Of a stretch of DNA of 13,720 nt, positions 1 through 6,861 are shown piece after piece (the first letter of the stretch is position 1; each line of letters starts with the position of its first letter). The stretch is from an uncultured Arenimonas sp. GTDB lineage: Bacteria; Pseudomonadota; Gammaproteobacteria; Xanthomonadales; Xanthomonadaceae. The stretch spans positions 1-13,720 of the forward strand of contig CAMPHE010000012.1 in the NCBI GenBank assembly GCA_946885815.1, in the 5' to 3' direction. Made by a program: the position numbers and the translations under genes. The notes beneath the pieces were generated by a model. That model had not been told where the DNA came from. It saw only the letters and a list, made by a program, of their open reading frames with translations, and did not search any database.

Positions 1-614
1 AGATCATCGGCGCGAACATCCTCAACGTGGCCCGCCAGGACTACGACCCGCAGGGTGCGTCGGTGACGATCCTGATCTCCGAGGAACCGGTGATCGACAA
101 GAAGGCGGCCGGCAAGGAGCTGATCTCCGACGCCGTGGTCGCGCACATGGACAAGTCGCACATCACGGTGCACACGTACCCGGAGACGCATCCGCACAAC
201 GGCATCGCGACGTTCCGCGCCGACATCGACGTCGCCACCTGCGGCGTCATCTCGCCGCTGAAGGCCCTGAACTACCTGATCGAGAACTTCGAGTCCGACA
301 TCGTCGTGATGGACTACCGCGTGCGCGGCTTCACCCGCGACGTGAAGGGCAAGAAGCACTACATCGACCACAAGATCAATTCGATCCAGGAATACCTGAC
401 CAAGCCGACCCGGCAGAAGTACGAGATGGTCGACGTCAACGTGTACCAGGAGAACCTGTTCCACACGAAGATGCACCTGAAGGACTTCGACCTCGACACC
501 TACCTGTTCGAGGAAAAGGCCAAGAACCTCGGCTTCAAGGACCGCCAGCGGATCGAGATGCAGCTGCGCCGCGAGATCGAGGAACTCTTCCACGGCCGCA
601 ACCTGGTCGACTGA
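1..614 (+). CDS. speD: S-adenosylmethionine decarboxylase proenzyme, 5'-truncated by the window edge
   Basis: This pyruvoyl enzyme decarboxylates S-adenosylmethionine to give the aminopropyl donor for spermidine synthesis in the cytoplasm. The reading frame is already open at base 3 and reads [18 protein letters not shown], so the GTG at 27 is internal and not a start. About 203 residues are visible; the enterobacterial-type family has about 264, so roughly 60 N-terminal residues lie outside. The self-cleavage site is visible as MDKSHI: the serine codon at 156-158 would become the pyruvoyl group after Lys-Ser cleavage. The catalytic cysteine lies in [15 protein letters not shown]. The C-terminal half ([20 protein letters not shown], ending FHGRNLVD) follows the E. 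coli-type SpeD closely. Family assignment is very secure. An exporter gene follows after 18 bases on the same strand. Confidence 0.96.
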   Translation, partial: IIGANILNVARQDYDPQGASVTILISEEPVIDKKAAGKELISDAVVAHMDKSHITVHTYPETHPHNGIATFRADIDVATCGVISPLKALNYLIENFESDIVVMDYRVRGFTRDVKGKKHYIDHKINSIQEYLTKPTRQKYEMVDVNVYQENLFHTKMHLKDFDLDTYLFEEKAKNLGFKDRQRIEMQLRREIEELFHGRNLVD

Positions 615-632
615 CGACCGCGGGGGAACGGG

Positions 633-950
633 ATGGCGTGGGTCTACCTGTTCTTCGCCGGCGTGCTGGAAATCGTCTGGGCCGTCGGCCTGAAGGCGTC
701 CAGCGGGTTCACGAAGCCGCTCGCCAGTACCGTCACCGTCGTCGCGATGGCGGGATCGTTCTGGCTGCTCGCGCTGGCGCTCAAGCAGATTCCGCTCGGC
801 ACCGGCTATGCGGTGTGGGTCGGCATCGGTGCCGTGGGCACCGCGATCCTCGGCATCGTGCTGTTCGGCGAATCGGCCGCGTGGCCGCGGCTGGCCTGCA
901 TCGGCCTGATCTGCGCCGGCATCGTCGGCCTGAAGCTCGCGTCGCCTTGA
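633..950 (+). CDS. gdx: SMR-family small exporter, guanidinium (Gdx/SugE) type
   Basis: This 105-residue protein has four predicted membrane helices and belongs to the small multidrug resistance family, whose members work as antiparallel dimers in the inner membrane and exchange protons for cations. It follows the SugE/Gdx branch rather than the EmrE branch: Glu13 (proton and substrate site) lies in GVLEIVWAVGLK, and Gly10, Trp16, Ser42, Tyr59 and Trp62 fall at the positions known from Gdx structures. The loop LGTGYAVWVGIGAVGTAI and the GESA motif are also of Gdx type. In the characterised Gdx proteins the substrate is guanidinium; that this protein has the same substrate is inference from these residues. 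The start is supported by a GGGGGAACGGG stretch just upstream. It lies 18 bases behind speD and is probably cotranscribed. The gap is far too short for a guanidine riboswitch. Confidence 0.92.
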   Translation: MAWVYLFFAGVLEIVWAVGLKASSGFTKPLASTVTVVAMAGSFWLLALALKQIPLGTGYAVWVGIGAVGTAILGIVLFGESAAWPRLACIGLICAGIVGLKLASP

Positions 951-959
951 GTCCCCGTC

Positions 960-1523
960 TCAGAACAGCGTCGGCTGCGGCCCGCCGTAGCCGAGTTCGC
1001 CGTCGACCACGGTCGCAGCCGACGTGTACGGATGCGCCGTCTCCGCCTCCGCGGCCCCCACGTGCAGCACCTGCACGCCATGCACCTTCAGCACGTCGGC
1101 GATCAGCGAGCGGTGGCACTGCCACCACAGTGTCTCGGCGCACATGAGCGCGGTGCGGTGCTCGATCGCGAGGGACTGCAGCGCCGCCATGCCCTCCGCG
1201 AATTCCGGGCTGGAGAGGTGGTCGGCGTAACCGCGGAACGACTCGTTGCGCCACGCCGTGTTCGGCGTCCCGGCCACCGGCCGCCGCCGCCCGCCCAGCT
1301 GCGGCAGCCACGCATAGGCGATGCCCGCGTCGCGCAGCCACGCTTCCATCGCCTCGCGCGCGAAATGCGGATGCCGGCGCGAACCCGGAAACCGTCGCAC
1401 GTCGGCGATCGCTTCCATCCCGTGCGAGCGCAGCCGCCCGATGAACTCGTCGGCCGACAGCGTCGAGTGGCCGATGGTCCAGACCGTCGCGGGCCAGGGC
1501 GGGTGGAGGCGGGGGAATTTCAT
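960..1523 (-). CDS. DUF488 family protein
   Basis: This 187-residue cytoplasmic protein of the DUF488 family has no established biochemical role. The family signatures are clear: WTIGHST (15-21), DVRRFPGSRRHPHF (41-54), a central W(R)NESFRGYADH block, and a cysteine-containing MCAETLWWQCHRSLIAD segment (127-143) that may form an active or binding site with its CxE and CHR residues. It is the last gene of the minus-strand operon behind the Fe-S protein and coq7; its ATG lies nine bases after the coq7 stop codon. No good Shine-Dalgarno sequence is visible, so translation may depend on the upstream gene. It converges with the SMR exporter with only nine bases between the stop codons and no visible terminator. 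The family call is secure, the function unknown. Confidence 0.88.
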   Translation of the reverse strand: MKFPRLHPPWPATVWTIGHSTLSADEFIGRLRSHGMEAIADVRRFPGSRRHPHFAREAMEAWLRDAGIAYAWLPQLGGRRRPVAGTPNTAWRNESFRGYADHLSSPEFAEGMAALQSLAIEHRTALMCAETLWWQCHRSLIADVLKVHGVQVLHVGAAEAETAHPYTSAATVVDGELGYGGPQPTLF

Positions 1524-1532
1524 CGGGTAGCG

Positions 1533-2177
1533 TCAGATCCGGTACGCGACGGCCTTCATCACCCCCGACGCGAACGCCATCGCCCGCGTCACCGGCTTCG
1601 GCAGCGGCCGCGCGCCGGCGGCCTCGGCATGATCGGCATGCCGTGCCTCGTCGGCCTTCATCGTCGCGAGGATCGCGCGGCTGCGACCGTCGCCGGCCGG
1701 CAGCGTGCGCAGGTGTTCGTCGAGGTGCGCTTCGACCTGGCGCTCGGTCTCGACGACGAAACCGAGGTTCCAGCCGTCGCCGCGCAGTCCCGCGGCGAGG
1801 CCGATCGCGTAGCTGCCGGCGTACCACAGCGGGTTGAGCAGGCTCGGGCGGCTGTCCAGCTCGCGCAGGCGGTCGGCGCACCACGCGAGGTGGTCGGTCT
1901 CTTCCTGCGCGGCATCGAGCAGCTGCGTGCGCGTGGCATCGTCGCGCGCCACCGCGGCCTGGCCGACGTAAAGCGCCTGCGCGCAGACCTCGCCGGCGTG
2001 GTTGATCCGCATCAGGCCGGCCGCGTGGCGGCGGTCGGCCGCGTCGAGCGCCGGGCCGGGGGCCGTGCCGGCGGGGTTCGGGCGTTCGGCGTGCGCCACG
2101 CCGATCGAGGTGCCGAGCGCGCGCTGCGCCTCCACGAGCAGGCGGTCGAGCGGGGAGAGCATGCGTGCGGGCGTCAT
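1533..2177 (-). CDS. coq7: Coq7-type 5-demethoxyubiquinone hydroxylase
   Basis: This 214-residue di-iron monooxygenase performs the late hydroxylation in ubiquinone synthesis (demethoxyubiquinol to demethylubiquinol), replacing the flavin enzyme UbiF of enteric bacteria. It acts at the inner membrane. The carboxylate and histidine ligands are all visible: Glu63 in INHAGE, Glu93 and His96 in EETDH, Glu145 in the [15 protein letters not shown] helix, and Glu177 and His180 in DEARH. A hydrophobic surface helix ([17 protein letters not shown], 114-130) fits membrane association. The start at 2177 is favoured because its ATG overlaps the stop of the upstream Fe-S gene (ATGA); the open frame extends further upstream, but that part is the shadow of the upstream gene. 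Members of this family occur in Xanthomonadaceae and Pseudomonas. High confidence. Confidence 0.94.
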   Translation of the reverse strand: MTPARMLSPLDRLLVEAQRALGTSIGVAHAERPNPAGTAPGPALDAADRRHAAGLMRINHAGEVCAQALYVGQAAVARDDATRTQLLDAAQEETDHLAWCADRLRELDSRPSLLNPLWYAGSYAIGLAAGLRGDGWNLGFVVETERQVEAHLDEHLRTLPAGDGRSRAILATMKADEARHADHAEAAGARPLPKPVTRAMAFASGVMKAVAYRI

Positions 2178-3355
2178 TCGAGGTGCTCGGCGAGGAAGTC
2201 GATCGGGTGCACGACCGGCAGTGTAGTGCCGCCGGCCAGGTGCAGCCGGCAGCCGATGTTCGCCGACAGCAGGCGCGTTGCACCGGACGCGGCGAAGGCC
2301 TCCAGCAGCGGCTGCCGGAACGCCGCCGCGCGGTCGGGGACCGTCAGCTGGTGCAGGCCGGCGGCGCCGCAGCAGCCGGTGTCGGGCAGCTCGACGACCT
2401 GCAGGCCGGGAATCCTCGCCAGAAGGCGTCGCGTCGCCGGCCCCGTGCCCACGACGCTGCGCTGCGTGCAGGGCAGGTGCAGGGCGATGCGGGCCGTCGA
2501 CGGACGCCAGCGCAGCCGGGCGCCGACGCGGTCGAGCAGGGCCAGCGGGTCGTCGACCGCGGCGATGCCGTCGAGGCCGCGCGCGAGCGTGTCGTGGCAG
2601 CCGCTGGCGAGGCACAGCACCGGGCCGGCGCCGGCGAACGCCTCCCGGTTCGCCTGGTCGAGCGCGTCACCCTGCGCGGCGGCGCCGGCATGCCGCGCGG
2701 CCGCGCCGCAGCAGCCCTGGCCGTCGGGGTGATGGGCGCCGATACCCGCGGCGGCGAGCAGCCGCACGAGCGCCGCCCGCGTCGGCGCTTCGTAGCGGCG
2801 GGCGATGCAGCCGACGAAGATCGCCACGTCGCCGGTCGTGGCCGCTGCCGCCGGCGAGACCGGCGGCGCGTTCACGATCGCGGGCGGTACCGGGAACGGC
2901 CGCCACGAACCGGGCAGCATCCCGGCGAGAAGCCGGTACAGGCCGAGCAGCCGGTCGAGCGCGCGCGGCCTCGCCAGCAGGGCGAGTGCGGCGCGTTCGC
3001 GCCACGGCCGCCGACGGCGCGGTGCCTGCGCGGCCCGGGCGGCGACCAGCAGTTCGCCGTAGCGCACCCCGGCGGGACATACCGGCTCGCAGCGCCGGCA
3101 ACCGAGGCAGTGGTCGAGATGAAGGTCACCGACGGGCGTCGGCGCGAGCGCCCCGGTCGCGACCGCGCGCGCGTAGGCGATGCGGCCGCGGGGGGACTCG
3201 GATTCGTGTCGATCCAGCTGGTAGGTGGGGCAGTGCGGCAGGCAGAGGCCGCACTGGACGCAGCGGTCCGCGAGGGCCACCAGCCCGGCGCCGGGCCCGT
3301 TCGCGGGCGCCGGAACCGGCGGATCGCGCGGGGCCAGGGTCGTCGTCGCGGGCAT
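2174..3355 (-). CDS. GlcF-like Fe-S protein with two 4Fe-4S motifs and two CCG domains
   Basis: This 393-residue cytoplasmic or membrane-associated electron-transfer subunit resembles GlcF (glycolate oxidase Fe-S subunit) and other heterodisulfide-reductase-type proteins. Two ferredoxin-type 4Fe-4S motifs are complete: Cys32/35/38/42 ([12 protein letters not shown]) and Cys83/86/89/93 ([12 protein letters not shown]). Two cysteine-rich CCG domains follow: Cys183, Cys215-Cys216-Gly and Cys253; then Cys296, Cys328-Cys329-Gly and Cys369. No glcD or glcE partner flavoprotein is in the window, so the electron donor and acceptor are unknown. It is the first gene of an operon and its stop overlaps the coq7 start, which suggests translational coupling. 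No Shine-Dalgarno sequence precedes the ATG; an extended -10 box lies immediately upstream, so the message may be leaderless. The family call is secure; a glycolate oxidase role is only one possibility. Confidence 0.88.
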   Translation of the reverse strand: MPATTTLAPRDPPVPAPANGPGAGLVALADRCVQCGLCLPHCPTYQLDRHESESPRGRIAYARAVATGALAPTPVGDLHLDHCLGCRRCEPVCPAGVRYGELLVAARAAQAPRRRRPWRERAALALLARPRALDRLLGLYRLLAGMLPGSWRPFPVPPAIVNAPPVSPAAAATTGDVAIFVGCIARRYEAPTRAALVRLLAAAGIGAHHPDGQGCCGAAARHAGAAAQGDALDQANREAFAGAGPVLCLASGCHDTLARGLDGIAAVDDPLALLDRVGARLRWRPSTARIALHLPCTQRSVVGTGPATRRLLARIPGLQVVELPDTGCCGAAGLHQLTVPDRAAAFRQPLLEAFAASGATRLLSANIGCRLHLAGGTTLPVVHPIDFLAEHLE

Positions 3356-3361
3356 GCCGGG

Positions 3362-3370
3362 ATGCTAGCA
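3362..3370 (-). promoter_or_regulatory. Extended -10 promoter of the Fe-S/coq7/DUF488 operon
   Basis: On the minus strand the sequence reads TGCTAGCAT, an extended -10 (TGN plus TAGCAT). The hexamer ends about seven bases before the ATG at 3355, which puts the expected transcription start at or next to the start codon. No convincing -35 box is seen at 17-18 bases. Inferred by eye only. Confidence 0.45.
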
Positions 3371-3388
3371 CGCAGGGTCAGGCCGGAC

Positions 3389-3417
3389 TTGCGCTGCCCC
3401 GGACGGGCCGTTATCAT
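3389..3417 (+). promoter_or_regulatory. Sigma-70-type promoter of rplM-rpsI
   Basis: TTGCGC (3389-3394) and TATCAT (3412-3417) are separated by exactly 17 bases. Transcription would start near 3424, giving a leader of about 33 bases. It lies in the 101-base divergent region shared with the Fe-S operon. I see no obvious L13/S13-type autoregulatory hairpin in the short leader. Confidence 0.6.
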
Positions 3418-3456
3418 TCCGCTTCTTTCCACCCCGATTTCTTATTTGGAGCCGTC

Positions 3457-3897
3457 ATGAAGTCCATGACCGTCAGCGCCAAGCCGGAGTCCGTGAAGCG
3501 CGACTGGTACGTGGTCGACGCGAGCGGCAAGACGCTCGGCCGCCTGTGCACCGAACTCGCGCGTCGCCTGCGCGGCAAGCACAAGCCGGAGTTCACCCCG
3601 CACGTCGATACCGGCGATTACCTCGTCGTGATCAACGCCGAGAAGATCCACGTCACCGGCAACAAGCTGGCCGACAAGAAGTACCACCGCTTCACCGGCT
3701 ACGTCGGCAACCTGAAGACCGAGTCGCTCGGCCAGGCGCTGGACGCGCACCCGGAGCGCGTGATCGAGATCGGCGTCAAGGGCATGCTCCCGAAGAACCC
3801 GCTCGGCCGCGCGATGTTCCGCAAGCTCAAGGTCTACAAGGGCTCCGAGCATCCGCACTCCGCCCAGCAGCCGCAGGCGCTGGACTTCAAGGCTTAA
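3457..3897 (+). CDS. rplM: 50S ribosomal protein L13
   Basis: This 146-residue protein is an early-assembly component of the large ribosomal subunit that binds 23S rRNA. It matches L13 along its whole length: [62 protein letters not shown], the [12 protein letters not shown] block and [18 protein letters not shown] near the C-terminus. The start at 3457 is supported by a TTGGAG Shine-Dalgarno sequence seven bases upstream; a second ATG three codons later (MTVSAK) gives a length closer to the usual 142 residues and cannot be excluded. The rpsI start follows after nine bases, the standard rplM-rpsI operon. Confidence 0.98.
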   Translation: MKSMTVSAKPESVKRDWYVVDASGKTLGRLCTELARRLRGKHKPEFTPHVDTGDYLVVINAEKIHVTGNKLADKKYHRFTGYVGNLKTESLGQALDAHPERVIEIGVKGMLPKNPLGRAMFRKLKVYKGSEHPHSAQQPQALDFKA

Positions 3898-3906
3898 GGC
3901 AGACAC

Positions 3907-4299
3907 ATGGCTATCCAGCAGAACTACGGCACCGGCCGTCGCAAGTCCTCCACCGCCCGCGTGTTCCTGCGCAAGGGCGCTGGCAAGATCGTCGTCAACG
4001 GTCGCCCGCTGGACGAATTCTTCGGTCGCGAGACCTCGCGCATGATCGTGCGCCAGCCGCTCGTGCTGACCAAGACCAGCGACCAGTTCGACATCTCGGT
4101 CACGGTCGAGGGTGGCGGCATCACCGGCCAGGCCGGCGCGATCCGCCTGGGCATCGCCCGCTCGCTGGTGGAGTACGACGAAACCCTGAAGTCCGAGCTG
4201 CGCAAGGCCGGCTTCATGACCCGCGACGCCCGCGAGGTCGAGCGCAAGAAGGTCGGCCTGCACAAGGCGCGCCGCGCGACCCAGTTCTCGAAGCGTTGA
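3907..4299 (+). CDS. rpsI: 30S ribosomal protein S9
   Basis: This 130-residue small-subunit protein has a basic C-terminal tail that reaches the P-site tRNA. Conserved S9 signatures are visible: [15 protein letters not shown] (8-22), [17 protein letters not shown], the [21 protein letters not shown] block (86-106 region) and the [16 protein letters not shown] end, with the invariant terminal Ser-Lys-Arg. It is the second gene of the rplM operon. The ribosome binding site (AAGGCAGAC) is modest, which is usual for a coupled second ribosomal gene. Length and sequence are normal. Confidence 0.98.
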   Translation: MAIQQNYGTGRRKSSTARVFLRKGAGKIVVNGRPLDEFFGRETSRMIVRQPLVLTKTSDQFDISVTVEGGGITGQAGAIRLGIARSLVEYDETLKSELRKAGFMTRDAREVERKKVGLHKARRATQFSKR

Positions 4300-4313
4300 T
4301 CGCTGCGTAGACT
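4285..4313 (+). promoter_or_regulatory. Possible promoter of tRNA-Gln
   Basis: TTCTCG (4285-4290) and TAGACT (4308-4313) lie 17 bases apart, with the -35 inside the last codons of rpsI. Start would be near 4320, ten bases before the mature tRNA. The -35 is weak, and cotranscription with rpsI is equally possible. Confidence 0.35.
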
Positions 4314-4329
4314 GGCGCGGTCCCGGAAT

Positions 4330-4403
4330 TGGGGGATCGTCTAATGGTAGGACTGCAGACTCTGACTCTGCCTATCTAGGTTCGAATCCTAGTCCCCCAG
4401 CCA
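4330..4403 (+). tRNA. tRNA-Gln (anticodon CUG)
   Basis: A complete cloverleaf can be folded by hand. The acceptor stem UGGGGGA (4330-4336) pairs with UCCCCCA (4393-4399), with U1-A72 as is typical of bacterial tRNA-Gln. The discriminator is G4400 and CCA is encoded at 4401-4403. The anticodon stem GCAGA/UCUGC encloses the seven-base loop CUCUGAC with anticodon CUG at 4362-4364, reading codon CAG. The T arm CUAGG/CCUAG encloses UUCGAAU. The D arm (GUCU/GGAC) contains the AAUGGUA loop. All parts are intact. Confidence 0.97.
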
Positions 4404-4447
4404 CAACGAGAATGGGCCCCCTGCAAAGGGGGCCCATTTTCGTTGTG
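4402..4447 (+). terminator. Long hairpin terminator fused to the tRNA-Gln 3' end
   Basis: A near-perfect inverted repeat runs from 4402 to 4447: ATGGGCCCCCT and AGGGGGCCCAT pair around a GCAA loop (4423-4426), a GNRA tetraloop. The pairing continues outward through AA/TT, one G-T wobble and CACAACGA/TCGTTGTG, so the outer arm begins within the encoded CCA. A TTTT run (4437-4440) lies on the 3' side. It should stop transcription from rpsI or the tRNA and could act in both directions. Confidence 0.85.
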
Positions 4448-4505
4448 GCCGGGGCGAGGAAAGTCGAACCTCGTTGCCGCGTTTCCAAACGACACGTCGC
4501 CGGCG

Positions 4506-4513
4506 CTAGACTC
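4506..4513 (+). promoter_or_regulatory. Possible -10 element of the cNMP-rhodanese gene
   Basis: GCTAGACT lies 33 bases before the start codon of the downstream gene and just after the tRNA terminator, so a promoter is needed here. The same GCTAGNNT form precedes ygfB and the Fe-S operon. No good -35 is visible at 17 bases (TTTCCA lies 19 bases upstream). Confidence 0.35.
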
Positions 4514-4545
4514 CGTTCGAACCGCGTCACCCGGAGCCACCACCC

Positions 4546-5598
4546 ATGCCCGTACCCGCCGACAGCCTCGCCCGCCTTTTCCCGCTCGAATCGCTGCGGC
4601 AGGAAACCCGCGAGCAGCTCGCGCGCGAGGCGATGGTGTCCGACTACCAGCGCGGCGAGAACGTGTTCGAGTCCGGCGACCTCGACGACGACACGGTCTA
4701 CCTGCTCGAAGGCGAACTGCGCTGCACGTACCCCGACGGTCGCGTCGTCGCGCATCTCGCCAGCGCACCGCACGGGCGCTATTCGCTCAACGACGCGGTG
4801 CCGCGCCGCTTCACCGCCAAGGTCGTTTCGGGCCGCGCCAAGGTGATGCGGATCGACCGCCGCTACCTCGAGAAGCTGATCACGTGGGACCAGCTGAGCC
4901 GCGACGAGAACTACCGCCACTTCGGCACGTCGCCCGGTGGCAACAACTGGGTGTTCCGGCTGCTGCGCAGCCAGGCGTTCACGCGGCTGCCGACCGGCAA
5001 CATCGAGAAGATGTTCCAGATGTTCCAGCCGGTGACCGTGAAGCCGAGCGAAGTGGTGATGCGCGAGGGCGACGCGCCCGACTATTTCTACGTGGTGCGC
5101 GAGGGCACGGCGTCGGTGTCGAAGTATCTCGACGGCGCGCCGCAGGTGGTCGCGTACCTGCGCGAAGGCGACACGTTCGGCGAGGACGCGCTGCTGTCGA
5201 ACCTGCCGCGCAACGCCACCGTGCGGATGATGCAGGGCGGCCAGCTGATGCGGCTGTCGCGCGAGCAGTTCGAGGCGGTGCTGAAACCGCCGATGCTGTC
5301 GTGGGTGCTGCCGGCGGAAGCCGCCCGCCTCGCGCAGGCCGGCGCGACGCTGCTCGACGTGCGGATGCCCGAGGAACACGAGCAGCGCGCGATCGACGGT
5401 TCGCTGAACGTGCCGCTCTACCGCCTGCGCGAGGACATCGCGAACCTGGTGCCGTCCGGCAGCCGCGTCGTCGTGTACTGCAATACCGGCGAGCGTTCCG
5501 CGGCCGCCGCGTTCGTGCTCAAGCGCCTCGGCTACGAGGTGAGCGCGCTGCACGGCGGGTTGGGGGCGATGCTGCGGCTTCTGGCGGCGAGTTCCTGA
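4546..5598 (+). CDS. Two cyclic-nucleotide-binding-type domains fused to a rhodanese domain
   Basis: This 350-residue cytoplasmic protein has no signal peptide or membrane helix. Residues about 8-110 form a degenerate cNMP-binding fold (FPLESL, RGENVFESGD, VYLLEGELRCTY) lacking the FGE phosphate-binding motif. Residues about 141-250 form a better-kept cNMP domain: FQPVTVKPSEVVMREGD, YFYVVREGTASV, then the phosphate-binding cassette FGEDALLSNLPRNATV (211-226) with Gly212-Glu213 and Arg222. Residues about 255-348 form a single rhodanese domain: LLDVRMPEEHEQRAIDGSLNVPL and the active loop CNTGERS with Cys312, which could carry a persulfide. Whether it binds cAMP, cGMP or another ligand is unknown. 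There is no DNA-binding helix-turn-helix, so it is not a CRP-type regulator. The start has GGAG nine bases upstream. It is an isolated gene between a terminator and a hairpin-rich spacer. The domain calls are firm, the role unknown. Confidence 0.88.
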   Translation: MPVPADSLARLFPLESLRQETREQLAREAMVSDYQRGENVFESGDLDDDTVYLLEGELRCTYPDGRVVAHLASAPHGRYSLNDAVPRRFTAKVVSGRAKVMRIDRRYLEKLITWDQLSRDENYRHFGTSPGGNNWVFRLLRSQAFTRLPTGNIEKMFQMFQPVTVKPSEVVMREGDAPDYFYVVREGTASVSKYLDGAPQVVAYLREGDTFGEDALLSNLPRNATVRMMQGGQLMRLSREQFEAVLKPPMLSWVLPAEAARLAQAGATLLDVRMPEEHEQRAIDGSLNVPLYRLREDIANLVPSGSRVVVYCNTGERSAAAAFVLKRLGYEVSALHGGLGAMLRLLAASS

Positions 5599-5600
5599 GC

Positions 5601-5715
5601 ATTCGCTCGGGAACTCCCACGGTTCGCTGCGCGAACCGCGGGCCCCACGCTCATCACTACCGATCCCCGCGCCTTCGGCGCGCCCCCTTACCAAGGGGGC
5701 TCTCCTCCAGAGAGT
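5601..5715. repeat. Cluster of adjacent hairpins, probable intergenic repeat element
   Basis: The gap between two convergent genes holds stem-loops in close succession. The first pairs CGGTTCGC (5620-5627) with GCGAACCG (5631-5638) over a TGC loop, extended after one mismatch by CCC/GGG (5616-5642). The second pairs CGCGCC (5668-5673) with GGCGCG (5677-5682). The third pairs GCCCCCTT (5682-5689) with AAGGGGGC (5693-5700). A weaker one pairs CTCTC with GAGAG (5700-5714). No T-run follows on either strand, so these are not classic terminators. The arrangement resembles the REP-like intergenic repeats found in Xanthomonadaceae; copy number cannot be tested here. Confidence 0.6.
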
Positions 5716-5731
5716 CCGATGGTGGCCCGCG

Positions 5732-6385
5732 TTACAGGCGCTTCGAGCGCAGCTGGTCGCCGATGATCACGTCGTCCGCCGGTCGTTTCGCGAACAGGCC
5801 CACGCTGATCACGCCGGGAATCTGGTTGAGCTTCGCCTCGAGGCCGACCGGGTCGGTCATGCGCCAGCCGTGCACGTCCAGGATCCAGCCGCCGTTGTCG
5901 GTGACGACGCCTTCGCGCCAGACGGGCTGGCCGTCGAGCGCGACGATCGCGCGGGCGACGAGGCTGCGCGCCATCGGCACCACTTCGATCGGCAGCGGGA
6001 ACCGGCCGAGGAGTTCGACCTGCTTGGCCTCGTCGATGATGCAGACGAACCGCTCGCTCGCCTCGGCGATGATCTTCTCGCGCGTCAGCGCCGCGCCGCC
6101 GCCCTTGATCAGCCGGTTGTAAGGGTCGCATTCGTCGGCGCCGTCGACGTACAGCTTCAGCGGGCCGACCGCGTTGAGGTCGAGCACCGGGATGCCGTGG
6201 CCGATCAGCAGCCGCGAGCTCTGCTCGGAACTGGACACCGCGCCTTCGAGCCGCGATTTCATCCGCGCCAGGCCGTCGATGAAGAATGCGACGGTCGAGC
6301 CCGTGCCGACGCCGACGACACTGCCCTCCTCGACGAATTCCAACGCCTTCTCGGCGGCGAGTTTCTTCTGCGCGTCGCGGGACAT
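5732..6385 (-). CDS. rpiA: Ribose-5-phosphate isomerase A
   Basis: This 217-residue cytoplasmic enzyme interconverts ribose 5-phosphate and ribulose 5-phosphate in the non-oxidative pentose phosphate pathway. The motifs follow RpiA throughout: VGVGTGST (24-31), SSSEQSS (51-57), YVDGADE (79-85), [11 protein letters not shown] (94-104) and, near the end, [19 protein letters not shown]. The catalytic residues known from E. coli (Asp81, Asp84, Lys94, Glu103) fall at the same numbers here, which supports the start at 6385; a GGAGC sequence lies just upstream. It is the last gene of the minus-strand run fau-EVE-rpiA, 13 bases after the EVE gene. Its downstream end faces the hairpin cluster. Confidence 0.97.
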   Translation of the reverse strand: MSRDAQKKLAAEKALEFVEEGSVVGVGTGSTVAFFIDGLARMKSRLEGAVSSSEQSSRLLIGHGIPVLDLNAVGPLKLYVDGADECDPYNRLIKGGGAALTREKIIAEASERFVCIIDEAKQVELLGRFPLPIEVVPMARSLVARAIVALDGQPVWREGVVTDNGGWILDVHGWRMTDPVGLEAKLNQIPGVISVGLFAKRPADDVIIGDQLRSKRL

Positions 6386-6398
6386 CGGCGGGCTCCGG

Positions 6399-6854
6399 TC
6401 AGGCTTCGAAGGAAAGGATGCGCCGGTACTCCGCCGGCGACACCGGCAGCACCGACAGTCGATTGCCCCGCTGCAGCAGCGCGAACTCGCCGAACCATTC
6501 CGCGTCGGCGCGCAGGCGCTCGAGCGTGACGGGCTCGGCCAGCGTCCGTACGTAGCCGACGTCGACGCACCACCACCGCGGTTCCTCGGGCGTGCTCTTC
6601 GGGTCGAAGTAGGGCGACTTCTTCCGGAACTGCGTGGGGTCCGGATACGCCTCGGCCACCACTTCCGCGACGCCGTACACGCCCGGCACCGCGCAGCTGG
6701 AGTGATAGAACAGCACCGGGTCGCCGCGCTTCATCTGCTTCATGAAATTGCGTGCCTGGTAGTTGCGCACGCCGGTCCACGGCTCGCTGCCGCGCCGCTT
6801 CAGCATCCCGATCGAGAACTCGTCCGGTTCGGACTTCATCAGCCAGTGCTTCAT
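6399..6854 (-). CDS. EVE domain protein (thymocyte nuclear protein 1-like)
   Basis: This 151-residue protein consists of a single EVE domain of the PUA-like superfamily. EVE and the related YTH and ASCH folds bind modified bases in DNA or RNA in characterised cases; the ligand of this bacterial form is not established. The family signature is clear: [15 protein letters not shown] at the N-terminus, [13 protein letters not shown] (26-38), [10 protein letters not shown] (43-52), GVYGVAEVV (58-66), PRWWCVDV, and [15 protein letters not shown] near the end, which contributes to the ligand pocket in relatives. The ATG at 6854 is the conserved start; the open frame runs further upstream only as a shadow of fau. 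It lies seven bases after fau and 13 before rpiA. Secure family, inferred general function. Confidence 0.92.
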   Translation of the reverse strand: MKHWLMKSEPDEFSIGMLKRRGSEPWTGVRNYQARNFMKQMKRGDPVLFYHSSCAVPGVYGVAEVVAEAYPDPTQFRKKSPYFDPKSTPEEPRWWCVDVGYVRTLAEPVTLERLRADAEWFGEFALLQRGNRLSVLPVSPAEYRRILSFEA

Positions 6855-6861
6855 GCGCGCA

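Noticed and set aside
615..632. Possible guanidine riboswitch ahead of the Gdx-type exporter
   Set aside because: The gap is only 18 bases and contains only a ribosome binding site.
781..2732. Long open frames on both strands across gdx, DUF488, coq7 and the Fe-S gene
   Set aside because: All are out-of-frame shadows with Arg/Ala-rich sequence; the true genes in the region are fixed by family motifs and start-stop overlaps.
2278..3456. Upstream extension of the rplM frame to a 539-codon protein
   Set aside because: It runs antisense through the Fe-S gene; the promoter, Shine-Dalgarno sequence and L13 family length place the start at 3457.
4372..5694. Minus-strand open frames ending GLGFEPR or GTRIRT within the tRNA-Gln region
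   Set aside because: The C-termini are antisense translations of the tRNA T arm and its terminator, a known kind of spurious gene call.
5682..5700. Intrinsic terminator for the cNMP-rhodanese gene or rpiA
   Set aside because: The stem is good but no T-run follows on either strand; it fits better as part of the hairpin repeat cluster.
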